Source: Acinetobacter rudis
GTDB taxonomy: Bacteria > Pseudomonadota > Gammaproteobacteria > Pseudomonadales > Moraxellaceae
Length of the DNA stretch: 64,000 bases
NCBI RefSeq assembly: GCF_031157835.1
Contig: NZ_JAVIDR010000002.1
Span: forward strand, 1-64,000
Reading direction: 5' to 3'
In this document: positions 22,545-32,103 of the stretch, in pieces
Layout: every line of letters begins with the position of its first letter
How positions within the stretch are numbered: position 1 is the first letter of the stretch
The notes under the pieces: generated by a model
Databases searched by the model: none
Told to the model about the DNA's origin: nothing
Seen by the model: only the letters and a program-made list of their open reading frames with translations
Position numbers and translations under genes: made by a program

Positions 22545-23250
22545 AGTAATTCTTAAACAACTCTTTCCTCATGATTTACACTACGACATTCAAGGGCACT
22601 TCATTAAAGGGTCAGCACAAACCGCTCAAGGAAAAGTCAGGATTGTAGGTACAGTCAATTCAGCACCAATTAATCAGCAAATTGCAATGCAGATTGCTGC
22701 CGAGGTGCTCGATGTTATTGCTGAAAATGCACAAACTCCTGTGGTCTTTATTGTTGATACTCAAGGCCAAGCATTGTCACGCTCAGATGAGCTTTTATGC
22801 CTTAATCGGACTTTCGCTCATTTGGCTAGTTGTGTCGATTTACTTCGTAGAAAACAGCATCCCAACCTTGCCATTATTTTAGGTGAGGCTGTCAGTGGTG
22901 GCTTCCTTTCCTATGGACTCATGTCAAATCAAGTATTTGCATTAGAAAATAGTCAAGTCAAGGTCATGGATCTTAATGCTATGGCCAGAGTAACTAAAAT
23001 TCCAATAGAACGCCTCAGAGAGTTATCACAAAGTTCAGCTATTTTTGCACCAGGCGTAGAGAATTTTTACAAAATGGGCGCCATTTCTGACATTTGGTAT
23101 GAGCTGAATGAGAAGCTCATCGAACAGACCATCGAACAGCAACGCACACAAATCGAGTGCTACCTTGATGATCAACGTGGGGTTACGGCACAACAACGAC
23201 AAGGTCGTCATTTGTGTCATGACATTGTACAAGCCGTACTTTCAGCTTAA
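22534..23250 (+). CDS. mdcE: Malonyl-S-ACP decarboxylase gamma subunit
   Basis: 238 residues of the carboxyltransferase fold, partner of MdcD. GEAVSGGFLSYGLMSNQVFA (about 117-136) is the typical glycine loop. The start overlaps the end of mdcD by 11 nt with AAGGAG upstream, giving matched synthesis of the two subunits. Confidence 0.92.
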   Translation: METEVILKQLFPHDLHYDIQGHFIKGSAQTAQGKVRIVGTVNSAPINQQIAMQIAAEVLDVIAENAQTPVVFIVDTQGQALSRSDELLCLNRTFAHLASCVDLLRRKQHPNLAIILGEAVSGGFLSYGLMSNQVFALENSQVKVMDLNAMARVTKIPIERLRELSQSSAIFAPGVENFYKMGAISDIWYELNEKLIEQTIEQQRTQIECYLDDQRGVTAQQRQGRHLCHDIVQAVLSA

Positions 23251-23262
23251 GGAGTATGTTGT

Positions 23263-23961
23263 ATGAACCGCCACCATTTAATTTATCTTCAGCCGAACGA
23301 TACCTTTAGTCTGCTAGATTCATCTTTGACAACGTCTGTACAGCAAAAAGTACAGCAGATGATTCAGCAGAATCTCCCCTTTACGGTATGTCGTCAAGAT
23401 ACTGAAGCTTATTTTAAAGTGGCGGCCAACTGTCTAGTACAAGGACAAAAGTTTCGTGTGGCATTAGGCTTAAAATGCACTCCCCAAGTCAGCCAGCAGC
23501 CTCCACTCTTGTCGAGTATTTTGGACATGTTGGATCTCCCCATACAACACATCCTCCAACAGTTCATTCAGCATATGCAGACCTTATCATGTTCAGTGCA
23601 TGTTTATGGTTCCTACGCCTGTCAATATTTATATCAAGAACAGTTTATTCATGCTCAGTCTGATCTCGATCTATTGTTAGAGCTTAGAGATATGCAAACA
23701 TTAGCACAGATTATTCAGGCACTTGCCCAGCTTAAAACCCAACTGCCCATCCGTATTGATGGTGAACTTGCTTTATTACACGGACAAAATATTTCATTTA
23801 ACGAACTACTATTTGCTTTAGATCAGCAACAAGACAGCATCATCGTCAAGGAATTGTATGCGATCAAATTACAAAGCTTAGCCGAACTTTTTGCAGGGAG
23901 CCTTTATGCCTTACAACAATACCACCATAGTCCAAGATCAAGCACCAATACAACATATTAG
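23263..23961 (+). CDS. mdcG: Phosphoribosyl-dephospho-CoA transferase (holo-ACP synthase)
   Basis: 232 residues with a nucleotidyltransferase core: GSYACQYLYQEQFIHAQSDL followed by DLLL, including the GS...D.D metal-binding pattern. It transfers the cofactor made by MdcB onto the MdcC serine. The end overlaps mdcB by about 55 nt. Length fits the family. Confidence 0.88.
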   Translation: MNRHHLIYLQPNDTFSLLDSSLTTSVQQKVQQMIQQNLPFTVCRQDTEAYFKVAANCLVQGQKFRVALGLKCTPQVSQQPPLLSSILDMLDLPIQHILQQFIQHMQTLSCSVHVYGSYACQYLYQEQFIHAQSDLDLLLELRDMQTLAQIIQALAQLKTQLPIRIDGELALLHGQNISFNELLFALDQQQDSIIVKELYAIKLQSLAELFAGSLYALQQYHHSPRSSTNTTY

Positions 23962-24796
23962 TAATCTTAGTAAGCATCTAGATCAGCTGGCTCGATCTGC
24001 ACTATATGATGAAGTCAGTCTAGAACTCAAACCTGGTTTGGTTTGTCCTTCTAGCCAAGGTAGTCATCATGATATGAACCATGCTTTGTTTATCAAAAGT
24101 ATTACTTCACTCAAAGGTTATTATGCTCAACTATGTGAGTATGCTTTTCATGATTATGCTTTTGAAGATATTCAACAAGCAGGCATAAAATGCGAACAAC
24201 GCATGCTGTTAGCCACGAATCAAATCAATACTCATAAAGGGGCAATTTTCAATTTAGGCTTTGCTAGTGCTGGCGTAGGTCGGTGTTTAAGTCTACAACT
24301 CCCCATTAATAGCGAAAATATCTGTAAGCAAATTCAGTTACGTTGGCAACAAGAACTGCTCAACAAACTTGATCGTAATCCTGATAGCCATGGTCAACAG
24401 ATGCGCAAAAAATATGGTATCTCAGGCGCTATAGAACAAGTTGCCTATGGTTTTGACATTGTACAACGCGTTGCTCTACCTTGTTTTCAATCAACCTTGG
24501 CACAGACACAATCAGAACAACATGCTGCTTTGCAATGTTTAATGATACTCATCAGTCAATTGCCTGATACTAATATTGTATGGCGTGGCGGGATGAGTGC
24601 CTTATTTATTGTTCAAGAAATGGCACAAAAATTTATTCATGATGGTGGTGTACTACAGACTAACTGGGAAGATAAACTCAAAAAAATTAATCAATACTTT
24701 ATTAAACATCGACTTAGCCCTGGTGGTAGTGCCGATTTACTTGGTGTAACTCTTTTCTTTCATAAGGTGGAACATGAATTTTGCTGTAATCTTTAG
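23906..24796 (+). CDS. mdcB: Triphosphoribosyl-dephospho-CoA synthase
   Basis: About 296 residues from ATG 23906, which is preceded by GGGAG; a TTG 15 bp upstream is less likely. CitG/MdcB family: SLELKPGLVCPSSQGSHHDM (about 35-55) is the typical N-terminal motif. It makes 2'-(5''-triphosphoribosyl)-3'-dephospho-CoA from ATP and dephospho-CoA, the precursor of the MdcC cofactor. It overlaps both mdcG and mdcH. Confidence 0.9.
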   Translation: MPYNNTTIVQDQAPIQHISNLSKHLDQLARSALYDEVSLELKPGLVCPSSQGSHHDMNHALFIKSITSLKGYYAQLCEYAFHDYAFEDIQQAGIKCEQRMLLATNQINTHKGAIFNLGFASAGVGRCLSLQLPINSENICKQIQLRWQQELLNKLDRNPDSHGQQMRKKYGISGAIEQVAYGFDIVQRVALPCFQSTLAQTQSEQHAALQCLMILISQLPDTNIVWRGGMSALFIVQEMAQKFIHDGGVLQTNWEDKLKKINQYFIKHRLSPGGSADLLGVTLFFHKVEHEFCCNL

Positions 24797-25688
24797 TGGA
24801 CAAGGTTTACAGTCCACTAAACATATCGCTGAAATTAAGCACAATGCAGCGCAATATGGTTTAACGACAGAACTAGCAACTTTATTTGCGCAATTAGAAT
24901 CTGCTGAATCTGAACAAGATGCCATTTTTTCTAATCAATTGGCGCAGCCCTTTATTTTTAGCTTGCAGTATTTAAGATGGTTGCAAGTTAAAGCACATTT
25001 ACCTCAGCCTGAATTTCTCGCGGGATATTCATTAGGCGAGGCCAATGCATTTTGCTGTAGTTCAACACTCAGCTTTAATCAATCCTTTGAATTAATCACA
25101 GTTCGGGCAGATTTAATGACTGAACAAGTGCAGCATACGTCTTGTAGTATGGCTGCAATACAAGGACTCAACCCTCAACAACTCCTTCCACTACTGCAAA
25201 GCACAGCAACACAAATTTCAATTAAACTCAATGAAATACATTATATTATTGTAGGAACGACTCAAGCTGTAGAACAACTTATTGCTGCGGCAAAAGCGCA
25301 AGGCGCACAGCATATCAATAAATTAAAAGTTTCAGTTCCTTCGCATAGCTCTTTTTTGGATAATGCAGCAGAAAAGTTTTCTGCCTATTTAAATACTTTG
25401 CCCCATAGCCAAATGCAGTTTCCAATCATTAGTGCCAGCGCTGGCCAAAAATATTTCACCCATGCACAAGCCACTGAGATCTTATCTCAACAGATCAACC
25501 ATGCTCTAGATTGGCAAAATTGCATGGAAACACTTAAAGAATATCAAGCCGATGTGATTCTTGAAATTGGTCCAGGTAATGCACTTAGTAAAATGATTGC
25601 GGAAGTAATGCCAAATATACATGTGCGTAGTATTGATGACTTTAATCACTTTGATGGTGTAGTACAATGGTTGTCTCGTTTTGAATAA
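24774..25688 (+). CDS. mdcH: Malonyl-CoA:ACP transacylase of the malonate decarboxylase complex
   Basis: 304 residues of the FabD-type acyltransferase fold. IFSGQGLQ at the N-terminus, the nucleophile motif GYSLGEANA (Ser about 87) and VPSHSSFLDNA with the catalytic His are present. It primes the carrier protein with malonyl groups from malonyl-CoA. Last gene of the operon, overlapping mdcB. A weak hairpin (CCCAGC...GCTGGG, 25691-25719) follows. Confidence 0.9.
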   Translation: MNFAVIFSGQGLQSTKHIAEIKHNAAQYGLTTELATLFAQLESAESEQDAIFSNQLAQPFIFSLQYLRWLQVKAHLPQPEFLAGYSLGEANAFCCSSTLSFNQSFELITVRADLMTEQVQHTSCSMAAIQGLNPQQLLPLLQSTATQISIKLNEIHYIIVGTTQAVEQLIAAAKAQGAQHINKLKVSVPSHSSFLDNAAEKFSAYLNTLPHSQMQFPIISASAGQKYFTHAQATEILSQQINHALDWQNCMETLKEYQADVILEIGPGNALSKMIAEVMPNIHVRSIDDFNHFDGVVQWLSRFE

Positions 25689-25747
25689 TACCCCAGCTGA
25701 ATCATAAATTGATTGCTGGGATAATACACTCTCGCGATCAAAACAGC

Positions 25748-26491
25748 TTAAGCACTGATCTCTTGTGCATAGTGCTTTTTAACCAAATGCAATAAATCTA
25801 TCGCATCTTGAAAATTGGTTATGCTCTGGTGGGGTATGTTCTGCTGTACACAGTAATGAATCAAACGAGACTTTGCCAACACCATATCAGCCTTAGCTGA
25901 GACGCAAAAATCTGAATTACCATCACCAATATACAATACCTGTTGTTGTTGCTGTTGTTTATATAACAACTGACACTTACAGTTTGCGCTTGCCTTTTCA
26001 CAACCAGATTGGAACCATGGTGTTTCTAGACGCCATTGACGCTCACCCTGTTGCACCAAACGGTTAGCAAAAATAGGTAAATGTGCCAAATCATAGCGGG
26101 CTAAAATAGAACGTATTGACCAATCCAAGCCATCACTAACAATATGTATAGGCCAACCTAAGCGACTGACTTCCGACACAAATTTTGGAAATTGTGGATC
26201 AATCTCGATCGTTTTTAAATGCTGTTCAAGTTGCTCAGCAGACATATCAAGCAATGCAACTTGACCTTGCATACACTCTCTAGAACCAATTTTTCCATTT
26301 TCCCAATCTTCTTCTAAACGCTCCCAACCTGGTTGGCCAAAACGCTCTAATAAAGTATCCGTGACATCACTTAGACTAATTGTTCCATCAAAATCACATT
26401 GTACAACCCAATCAACTTGTTGCTCAGACTGAGTCACAAAATCAACAAAAGGTCGCTGAATATTAGATAAAATTAAATTATGGCTGGTCAT
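25748..26491 (-). CDS. HAD phosphatase, MtnX/PHOSPHO1-like
   Basis: 247 residues of HAD subfamily IB: motif I CDFDGTISLSDVTD (about 32-45), motif II IHIVSDGLDW, a Cys-rich CEKASANCKC insert, and motif IV YIGDGNSDFC. This places it near MtnX-type 2-hydroxy-3-keto-5-methylthiopentenyl-1-phosphate and pyridoxal-type phosphatases. A run of six Gln (KQQQQQQVLYIG) sits just before motif IV. Its start overlaps the adaptor gene of the efflux operon by 14 nt, so they are co-transcribed. Substrate unknown. Confidence 0.78.
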   Translation of the reverse strand: MTSHNLILSNIQRPFVDFVTQSEQQVDWVVQCDFDGTISLSDVTDTLLERFGQPGWERLEEDWENGKIGSRECMQGQVALLDMSAEQLEQHLKTIEIDPQFPKFVSEVSRLGWPIHIVSDGLDWSIRSILARYDLAHLPIFANRLVQQGERQWRLETPWFQSGCEKASANCKCQLLYKQQQQQQVLYIGDGNSDFCVSAKADMVLAKSRLIHYCVQQNIPHQSITNFQDAIDLLHLVKKHYAQEISA

Positions 26492-27386
26492 AAAAACTCA
26501 CTACTACGTTTTGTCCAACCCGAGTTATAGGCTGAGTACTAAATTCTAAAATACATTCCACAACACGCCCTGCACCTTGCTGCGTATTGTCCTGTAACTG
26601 ACTATGAATAAATATCGGACTAATTCGTGTCACACGCGCTGTTGCCAAATCAACACGTCCATTGTCGTTATCTACTTGGATTTTTGCAGGCATCCCCACT
26701 TTCACAGACTGTAAAAAACTCTCGTTTAATTCAGCACGAACGATCAATGGCTTTTGTGGTAATAAAACCAATGCTTCTTGTCCATGTGTAAGGAATTCAC
26801 CAGTGTGAGTATTCAATTTGACAATTGTGCCTGCAAATGGCGCTCGCAAATCCAGTAAGGCGCCACGTGTTTTAATCTGATTAAACTTACTTCTAGCCAA
26901 ATTGTACTGTGCCTGAGCTGTACCCACTTCAGTTTGCAGTTGTTGTAAAGCCAATTGAGCTTCATCACTTAATTGCATTTGTGCGGCACCTGCTTGAGCA
27001 GCCAGATTCAACCGCTTAACTTTTTGCTCTAGCTCTGGAACTTGCTTTTGCAATCCTTGTAACTCTGCATTAGCCACTGCCATCTCGCTTAAAGAGACAT
27101 TTTTTTCGGCATCAAACATGCGTTTGTCTTGTTGAATCAACAATTGCCCTTGTTCAACTTGTTGACCTTCACTTACCAATACCTGAGTGACATTGCCCTC
27201 TGTAGAGAAAGATAAAGGCATTAACCCGCCTTCAACATCTATTTTTCCGCGTGCAATTGCTGCAGGTTGTTTCACTTCTGCTGCTGATCCAAGCTTGGCT
27301 TTAGATGTGTCATCTTGACATGCTGCAAGTAATCCAGCTGTAATCAATACAGCGATCTTCATGCTTTTTGGCAAATTTAGATTCAT
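26478..27386 (-). CDS. Periplasmic adaptor (HlyD/membrane-fusion) lipoprotein of an ABC efflux system
   Basis: 302 residues. The N-terminus is a lipoprotein signal ending in LLAACQDD (Cys lipidated). A biotinyl-lipoyl half (GNVTQVLVSEGQQVEQGQLL), a long alpha-hairpin (about 95-180, coiled coil) and the second lipoyl half (LRAPFAGTIVKLNTHTGEFL) follow, then a beta-barrel domain. It would link the inner-membrane ABC transporter to the outer-membrane channel encoded in the same operon. Confidence 0.85.
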   Translation of the reverse strand: MNLNLPKSMKIAVLITAGLLAACQDDTSKAKLGSAAEVKQPAAIARGKIDVEGGLMPLSFSTEGNVTQVLVSEGQQVEQGQLLIQQDKRMFDAEKNVSLSEMAVANAELQGLQKQVPELEQKVKRLNLAAQAGAAQMQLSDEAQLALQQLQTEVGTAQAQYNLARSKFNQIKTRGALLDLRAPFAGTIVKLNTHTGEFLTHGQEALVLLPQKPLIVRAELNESFLQSVKVGMPAKIQVDNDNGRVDLATARVTRISPIFIHSQLQDNTQQGAGRVVECILEFSTQPITRVGQNVVVSFYDQP

Positions 27387-28123
27387 AGCTTTTGCCCTGA
27401 ATGTTGATTATCTGATGCATAACTGTCTTTTTGAATGATTCCATCCTCCATATACAGTAGCCTATCAGCATGCTGAATTAAGCGCGGATCATGACTCACA
27501 CAAAGAATCGTAACGCCACGCGTTCTGGCAATATGATGCAAAATATTAATCACACGTTGACCACTTTCTGCATCTAGCGCACTTGTCGGCTCGTCAGCAA
27601 ATAACAGTTGTGGTGCTTTTGCTACAGCACGAGCAATTGCAACTCGCTGTCTTTCACCTCCAGACAACTGTGCAGGTCGCATATCGGCACGATGTAACAT
27701 TCCCACTTCTTCAAGTGCATCTATAGCCAATTTTTTACTTTCTTGTTCACTTATACCCAAATAACCAAGTGGCAATTGGACCTGTTCTACTGCGGTTAAA
27801 GCTGGAAACAAATTAAAACCTTGGAAAACAAATCCCGTATGTTTTAACCGAAATGCATCCATTTCAGCGCGATTAAAACCACTTAAATCCACCCCCATGG
27901 CAAGCGCCTGACCGCTGTCAGGACGTTGTAAGCCAGACAATAAGGATAATAAGGTACTCTTACCACAGCCTGAAGGACCTGAAATTAGCGTCAACTCACC
28001 AGGATATACAGTCAGAGATAAATCACGTAATACCTGAACGGTCAGCGTTCCTGATATAAAAGATTTACTCAGCTTTATTGCTTGTAAAACAGGCTTGTCT
28101 GTTGCGAAAGAAGATGCTTGCAC
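27383..28123 (-). CDS. ABC transporter ATPase, MacB/LolD/DevA-like
   Basis: 246 residues. Walker A GPSGCGKST, signature LSGGERQRVA, Walker B LLFADEPTSALD and H-loop CVSHDPR are all intact. It belongs to the type VII (MacB/LolD) family whose permeases do not carry substrate through the bilayer but work mechanically. It overlaps the adaptor gene by 4 nt and follows the permease gene. Confidence 0.9.
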   Translation of the reverse strand: MQASSFATDKPVLQAIKLSKSFISGTLTVQVLRDLSLTVYPGELTLISGPSGCGKSTLLSLLSGLQRPDSGQALAMGVDLSGFNRAEMDAFRLKHTGFVFQGFNLFPALTAVEQVQLPLGYLGISEQESKKLAIDALEEVGMLHRADMRPAQLSGGERQRVAIARAVAKAPQLLFADEPTSALDAESGQRVINILHHIARTRGVTILCVSHDPRLIQHADRLLYMEDGIIQKDSYASDNQHSGQKL

Positions 28124-28141
28124 TATTTACTCACCTTTGAA

Positions 28142-29278
28142 TCAACGTAGTAATAATGAAGGGTCAACACGTAACTGACTCCTCATCGCAGATAAACTTG
28201 AGAGTAAAACCATCACAATAATCAAAAGTACACAAGCCACAGCTGCAATCGGTGTCATCGCAACAGGAACCTGATAATGCTTAGCAATATTGAGTAACAG
28301 CGTACTAACCACGGCTGCAAAACTTAATCCAGCAGCACCAATCCATAATGATTGCTCAATGACAACCCAAGCCAATGAACGTCGACTCGCACCAAGTGCG
28401 TTTAAGGTCGCATACTCACGACTATAACTATTAATGACGGTTTTCAATGCTTGACTGGTAATCATCACACCGACCAAACACACAAGACCCGCCATAAAAA
28501 GCACAGCCACACCAGCACCAGTATCTAACAACCAGTAACGCTGTGAACGCAAAGCAAAGTCATCGGCAGACCACATTTCATAACGTCCGAATCGTTTGTC
28601 GGGCTGTGAAAATCGTGTTAGAAGTTCAGGAAGTTGTTCGGGTTGTTTTAGCCGAGCGAGATAATAAGTACTGGCTTCAGAATTCGCCAAACCTGCAATT
28701 TGTAACGCACTTTCCTTGGAGGACAATATGTTTACGCCACCAAGACCACGTAAGCCCTTGAGTAAGCCCACTATACGAACGGGTTGTTGATTAATCCAAG
28801 CACGTTCTCCAAGCTTGCTGCCTAGAGTATTTAAATCAGCAGGGTCTACAATAACAGCACCAGGCTCACGCAACTTTGCTCTTAAATCTTCTGGCAGTAG
28901 TTTTGAAAACATCAATGCCTGAGGTTGTGTAGAAATTCCAGAAAGATAGACAGATACACTGCCCCCCTCAGTATTCGGGGAATACCATTCACCATCTACC
29001 CACTGATAAGACTCTACTTGTCCAATCGCTGGGTCCATTTGTAAACGCATTTTGACATCTGCATCAATCATACGACCATAATTGACACTTTGTGTACCTG
29101 GATATCCTACCCATACATCAGCAGAAGAAGCTTTAATATAAATCGCTGCACTACCAAAAATACCCAGTACTAATGCTGTTTGAACAATGAGTAAAACACC
29201 AGCAAATCCAACAGAAAGACCCACAGGTATAAAACGGCGCCATTCATAAATTAGCGTTTTCCGTGCCAATGAAATCAT
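28142..29278 (-). CDS. FtsX/DevC-type ABC permease
   Basis: 378 residues with one N-terminal membrane segment (about 15-40), a large periplasmic domain (about 45-255) and three C-terminal segments, the DevC/FtsX topology. With the separate ATPase it resembles DevBCA-type tripartite exporters rather than MacB, in which both parts are fused. The start overlaps the outer-membrane gene by 4 nt. Substrate unknown. Confidence 0.85.
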   Translation of the reverse strand: MISLARKTLIYEWRRFIPVGLSVGFAGVLLIVQTALVLGIFGSAAIYIKASSADVWVGYPGTQSVNYGRMIDADVKMRLQMDPAIGQVESYQWVDGEWYSPNTEGGSVSVYLSGISTQPQALMFSKLLPEDLRAKLREPGAVIVDPADLNTLGSKLGERAWINQQPVRIVGLLKGLRGLGGVNILSSKESALQIAGLANSEASTYYLARLKQPEQLPELLTRFSQPDKRFGRYEMWSADDFALRSQRYWLLDTGAGVAVLFMAGLVCLVGVMITSQALKTVINSYSREYATLNALGASRRSLAWVVIEQSLWIGAAGLSFAAVVSTLLLNIAKHYQVPVAMTPIAAVACVLLIIVMVLLSSLSAMRSQLRVDPSLLLR

Positions 29279-30693
29279 TGTTTTTCCTCAGCTTTAGTCG
29301 CTAATGATGTGGTCATTGCAGATAATGGCGCTCCACCTAAAGCCTTATATAAAGTCACGACCGCTATAGCTTTGTTAAATCGAGATTCTGTTAACTCTGA
29401 CTCAATTTCCAACATTTGGGTTTGACCTGCCAAGCCGTCATAGTCACTCGATAAACCTAGTTTTTTCAAGTTTAACTGCATCTGTGCTAAACCTTTCTGT
29501 TGAGCTACGGCATCATCAAATGCATGAATACGTTGATCTTGATAAGCTAAAGCAGACAAAGCTTCTTCAGTTTCACTTACTCCAGCTAAAACAGTTTTTC
29601 GATAGCCGATCAGTGCTGCTTGTAACTCATGTTCTTTGGCGTGTTTTTCATTACGACGTTGTCCCCAATCCCACAAAGGGATATCAATCACGGGGCCAAA
29701 ACCAGGTGTACTACGTCCACCCATATAATTATAGTTATCTGTCACATTGTAAGATAAGAGTAATGAGCCACTCAAAATCAACCGAGGATAAAGTGCAGCT
29801 CGTGCAAGTCCAACCTCACCTGCCGCTTGTAAGACATCTGCTTCTGCTTGACGAATATCTGGACGTGTACGCAGTAAATCTGCAGGCATCTGCTTGAAAT
29901 GAATTGTTGGAATTGAAGGACTGGAGCGCCCTAACTGAGCTATAATGTCCGTTCTATTTTTTCCAGTCAATAATGCCAAAACACGAGCTGATTGATCTTG
30001 AATCTGGGTTAAATCAGAGTATTTTGCTTGTAAACGCGCAACTCTTAATTTTGAATCTAATTGCTCCTGAACAGTCGCAATATGTGCTTTTTGTCGAATT
30101 GAAATCAAATTCTGTAATTGCGTTTCAAGCGCTAATTGCTGTTTAACCAACTCAAGCTGTTGATTGGTATAACTGTACCGCAAATAGCTTTCTACTATAC
30201 TTGCCACAGTGGCTATACGAACAGCCTGTTCACGTGCCTCTGCAGATAAAATAACGGCTTCGCCAATTTGTTTACGATATTCAGACTCACCATACAAGCT
30301 CAGTTCCCATGTCATATCCACACTTGCATGAATAAAATTTTCACGCGCTGCTGCATCTTGTACTGGCTGAACACCTGCTGTTACTTGAGGAAAATATTGT
30401 TTACTCAATTGTCCATTTAAGCGTCTGGCTTTGAGCAATAATTCACTGGCCTGTGCAATATCAAGATTATGCTTCAAAGCTTCATCAACCAATTGATCTA
30501 AGGCAGGATCATGAAAACTTTTCCACCATGAACGTAATGCAATCAGTTGCCCTTCTGATGAAGATTGAGCATCCCAATAGCTTAGTACAGTTTGTGGTAA
30601 AGCAGGTTTTTGAGGACTGACACAGCCTTGTAAACCTGCCAACAAAAGAATCAATAAAAAGCCATTCTTGAAAGTATATTCCTGAGTGATCAT
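29275..30693 (-). CDS. TolC/NodT-type outer-membrane efflux channel
   Basis: 472 residues. A lipoprotein signal (LLILLLAGLQGCVSPQ) is followed by two outer-membrane efflux repeats made of long helices and beta hairpins (RTRPDIRQAEADVLQAAGEV and LYPRLILSGSLLLSY are typical NodT-family motifs). First gene of the operon outer-membrane protein - permease - ATPase - adaptor - HAD phosphatase. The 430-bp region upstream to the tRNA terminator has no gene and no strong signal beyond AT-rich sequence. Confidence 0.88.
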   Translation of the reverse strand: MITQEYTFKNGFLLILLLAGLQGCVSPQKPALPQTVLSYWDAQSSSEGQLIALRSWWKSFHDPALDQLVDEALKHNLDIAQASELLLKARRLNGQLSKQYFPQVTAGVQPVQDAAARENFIHASVDMTWELSLYGESEYRKQIGEAVILSAEAREQAVRIATVASIVESYLRYSYTNQQLELVKQQLALETQLQNLISIRQKAHIATVQEQLDSKLRVARLQAKYSDLTQIQDQSARVLALLTGKNRTDIIAQLGRSSPSIPTIHFKQMPADLLRTRPDIRQAEADVLQAAGEVGLARAALYPRLILSGSLLLSYNVTDNYNYMGGRSTPGFGPVIDIPLWDWGQRRNEKHAKEHELQAALIGYRKTVLAGVSETEEALSALAYQDQRIHAFDDAVAQQKGLAQMQLNLKKLGLSSDYDGLAGQTQMLEIESELTESRFNKAIAVVTLYKALGGAPLSAMTTSLATKAEEKQ

Positions 30694-31130
30694 TGATTCT
30701 TTACCACAGCCTAATTCGTAATTGAGTTACTTTACTTGAGAAATGTTGCCCAGCCATCAAGTTTATGTGTAGATTTGATGGAGTATTTGGGGTTATTGTT
30801 ATCGCTTTCATTATATGCAAAACCGATTTCATTGTCAGATAAATTTAATAGTTTTTAAATTCAAAAAGATATTTGATATAACAATCATTACACTCAATTA
30901 AAATTACATTTCCATCCAAATCACAATCTTAACAATTAAAAACATTTGCGCACATTTGCACCAGCCACAATTTCAAGAAATAATTTTAGAGATAACAACG
31001 ACTTTGCTTTTTAATTATTTCTAATCAATCTTTTTTTAATAATAAGGTGCTGTACTCACCACTAAATTATTAGATGAATTTGAGTCCAAATCTTATTCGT
31101 ATGCTGACTTTTTAAATTACTGATACAAAA

Positions 31131-31158
31131 AAAGCCCAACTCAATAAAGTTCGGCTTT
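31131..31158 (-). terminator. Terminator of the initiator tRNA gene
   Basis: AAAGCC-C-AACT/AGTT-C-GGCTTT stem with one C-C mismatch and a 6-nt loop, followed by seven T on the minus strand, 12 nt downstream of the tRNA. Confidence 0.75.
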
Positions 31159-31169
31159 AATTTTTACAT

Positions 31170-31246
<77 letters not shown>

Positions 31247-31259
31247 TCAATGTGGTGAC

Positions 31260-31288
31260 TTTATACGTGGTATATAAGAAAAAATCAA
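31260..31288 (-). promoter_or_regulatory. Promoter of the initiator tRNA gene
   Basis: On the minus strand TTGATT (31288-31283), 17-bp spacer, TATAAA (31265-31260), 13 bp before the tRNA 5' end. Between this and the ECF gene at 31492 there is no ORF and no riboswitch that I recognise. Confidence 0.7.
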
Positions 31289-31491
31289 GGTTAGTACATT
31301 TACATGGTTAATAACCACACAAATTTTAGGTTTTAAGTAAAAACAATGCTTAATATTCTCATTTAAATAATAAGAAAATCAGACATTGATACCGTGATTC
31401 AGACATATGCAGCAACTGAGCCATGCATAGCATTGAGACTAATAATCAAATGCAGTAGATTCTCAATTGCATTTACATTGAGCTAAACACT

Positions 31492-32103
31492 GTGAAAAAT
31501 TTAAATATTAAAGATCTCTCCATTATAGGCGTACTTTCTACTCTCGCTTTTATTTGTAACTCACTTGTAGCTACATTTATTACACCACTTCTCGGAGACA
31601 TTGGTATTTATGCACACGTTGGGCCTTCTTTATTATTGGCAGGGATTATCTTTATCGTCATTTTAAAAAAGATTGCTAAACCAGGCTGTTTTTTTCTATT
31701 TGGCGTCGTATTTTCAATTTTATTTAGCTTAATGGGCCTTTGGCAAATGAGCTTTGTGATTATTCCTGCAACGCTCATTGGAGAATTCATTTTAGCTGGT
31801 CATGGCTATGAATCTAACTTACGTATTGTGCTTGCCTATACTGTTTATGGTGCTATTTATAGTTTACACCCAGGTTTTTTTGTGTGGATTTTAGGTCAAG
31901 CTGGTTTAATGAGTCAGTTTCCTGAAATATTTACTGAAGCTGATGCAATTGCACACGTTGCCAAATATACCAACTTTAGCTTTGTTGCTCAGATACTCAT
32001 TTACACCTCTTTATTTGCTTGTGCAGGTGGCATATTAGGTATAACTCTATATCAAAAATTCTTCACTGAAGATAATAAAACCAGTGTATTGGATCAGATA
32101 TAA
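31492..32103 (+). CDS. ECF transporter S component, MptD family
   Basis: 203 residues with about six membrane segments. The pattern (STLAFICNSLVATFITPLLG, then LVFGV-type helices) fits the MptD/TIGR02185 group of putative ECF substrate-binding subunits. It starts at GTG with a weak ribosome site. The next two genes supply EcfT and a fused double ATPase, so this is a complete group-II-type ECF importer. The substrate is not deducible; vitamins or metals are usual. Confidence 0.75.
   Translation: MKNLNIKDLSIIGVLSTLAFICNSLVATFITPLLGDIGIYAHVGPSLLLAGIIFIVILKKIAKPGCFFLFGVVFSILFSLMGLWQMSFVIIPATLIGEFILAGHGYESNLRIVLAYTVYGAIYSLHPGFFVWILGQAGLMSQFPEIFTEADAIAHVAKYTNFSFVAQILIYTSLFACAGGILGITLYQKFFTEDNKTSVLDQI

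Noticed and set aside
25940-25965. Short GTT/TTG microsatellite in the HAD gene
   Set aside because: It encodes the six-Gln run in frame; it may vary in length but is too short to call a phase-variable tract.
30694-31130. Possible small RNA in the 430-bp gap before the tRNA terminator
   Set aside because: AT-rich with no strong hairpin-plus-T-run and no promoter-terminator pair beyond that of the tRNA.
31250-31491. Possible riboswitch upstream of the ECF operon
   Set aside because: I looked for TPP, preQ1, cobalamin and FMN consensus elements and saw none; the remaining pairings are short and AT-rich.
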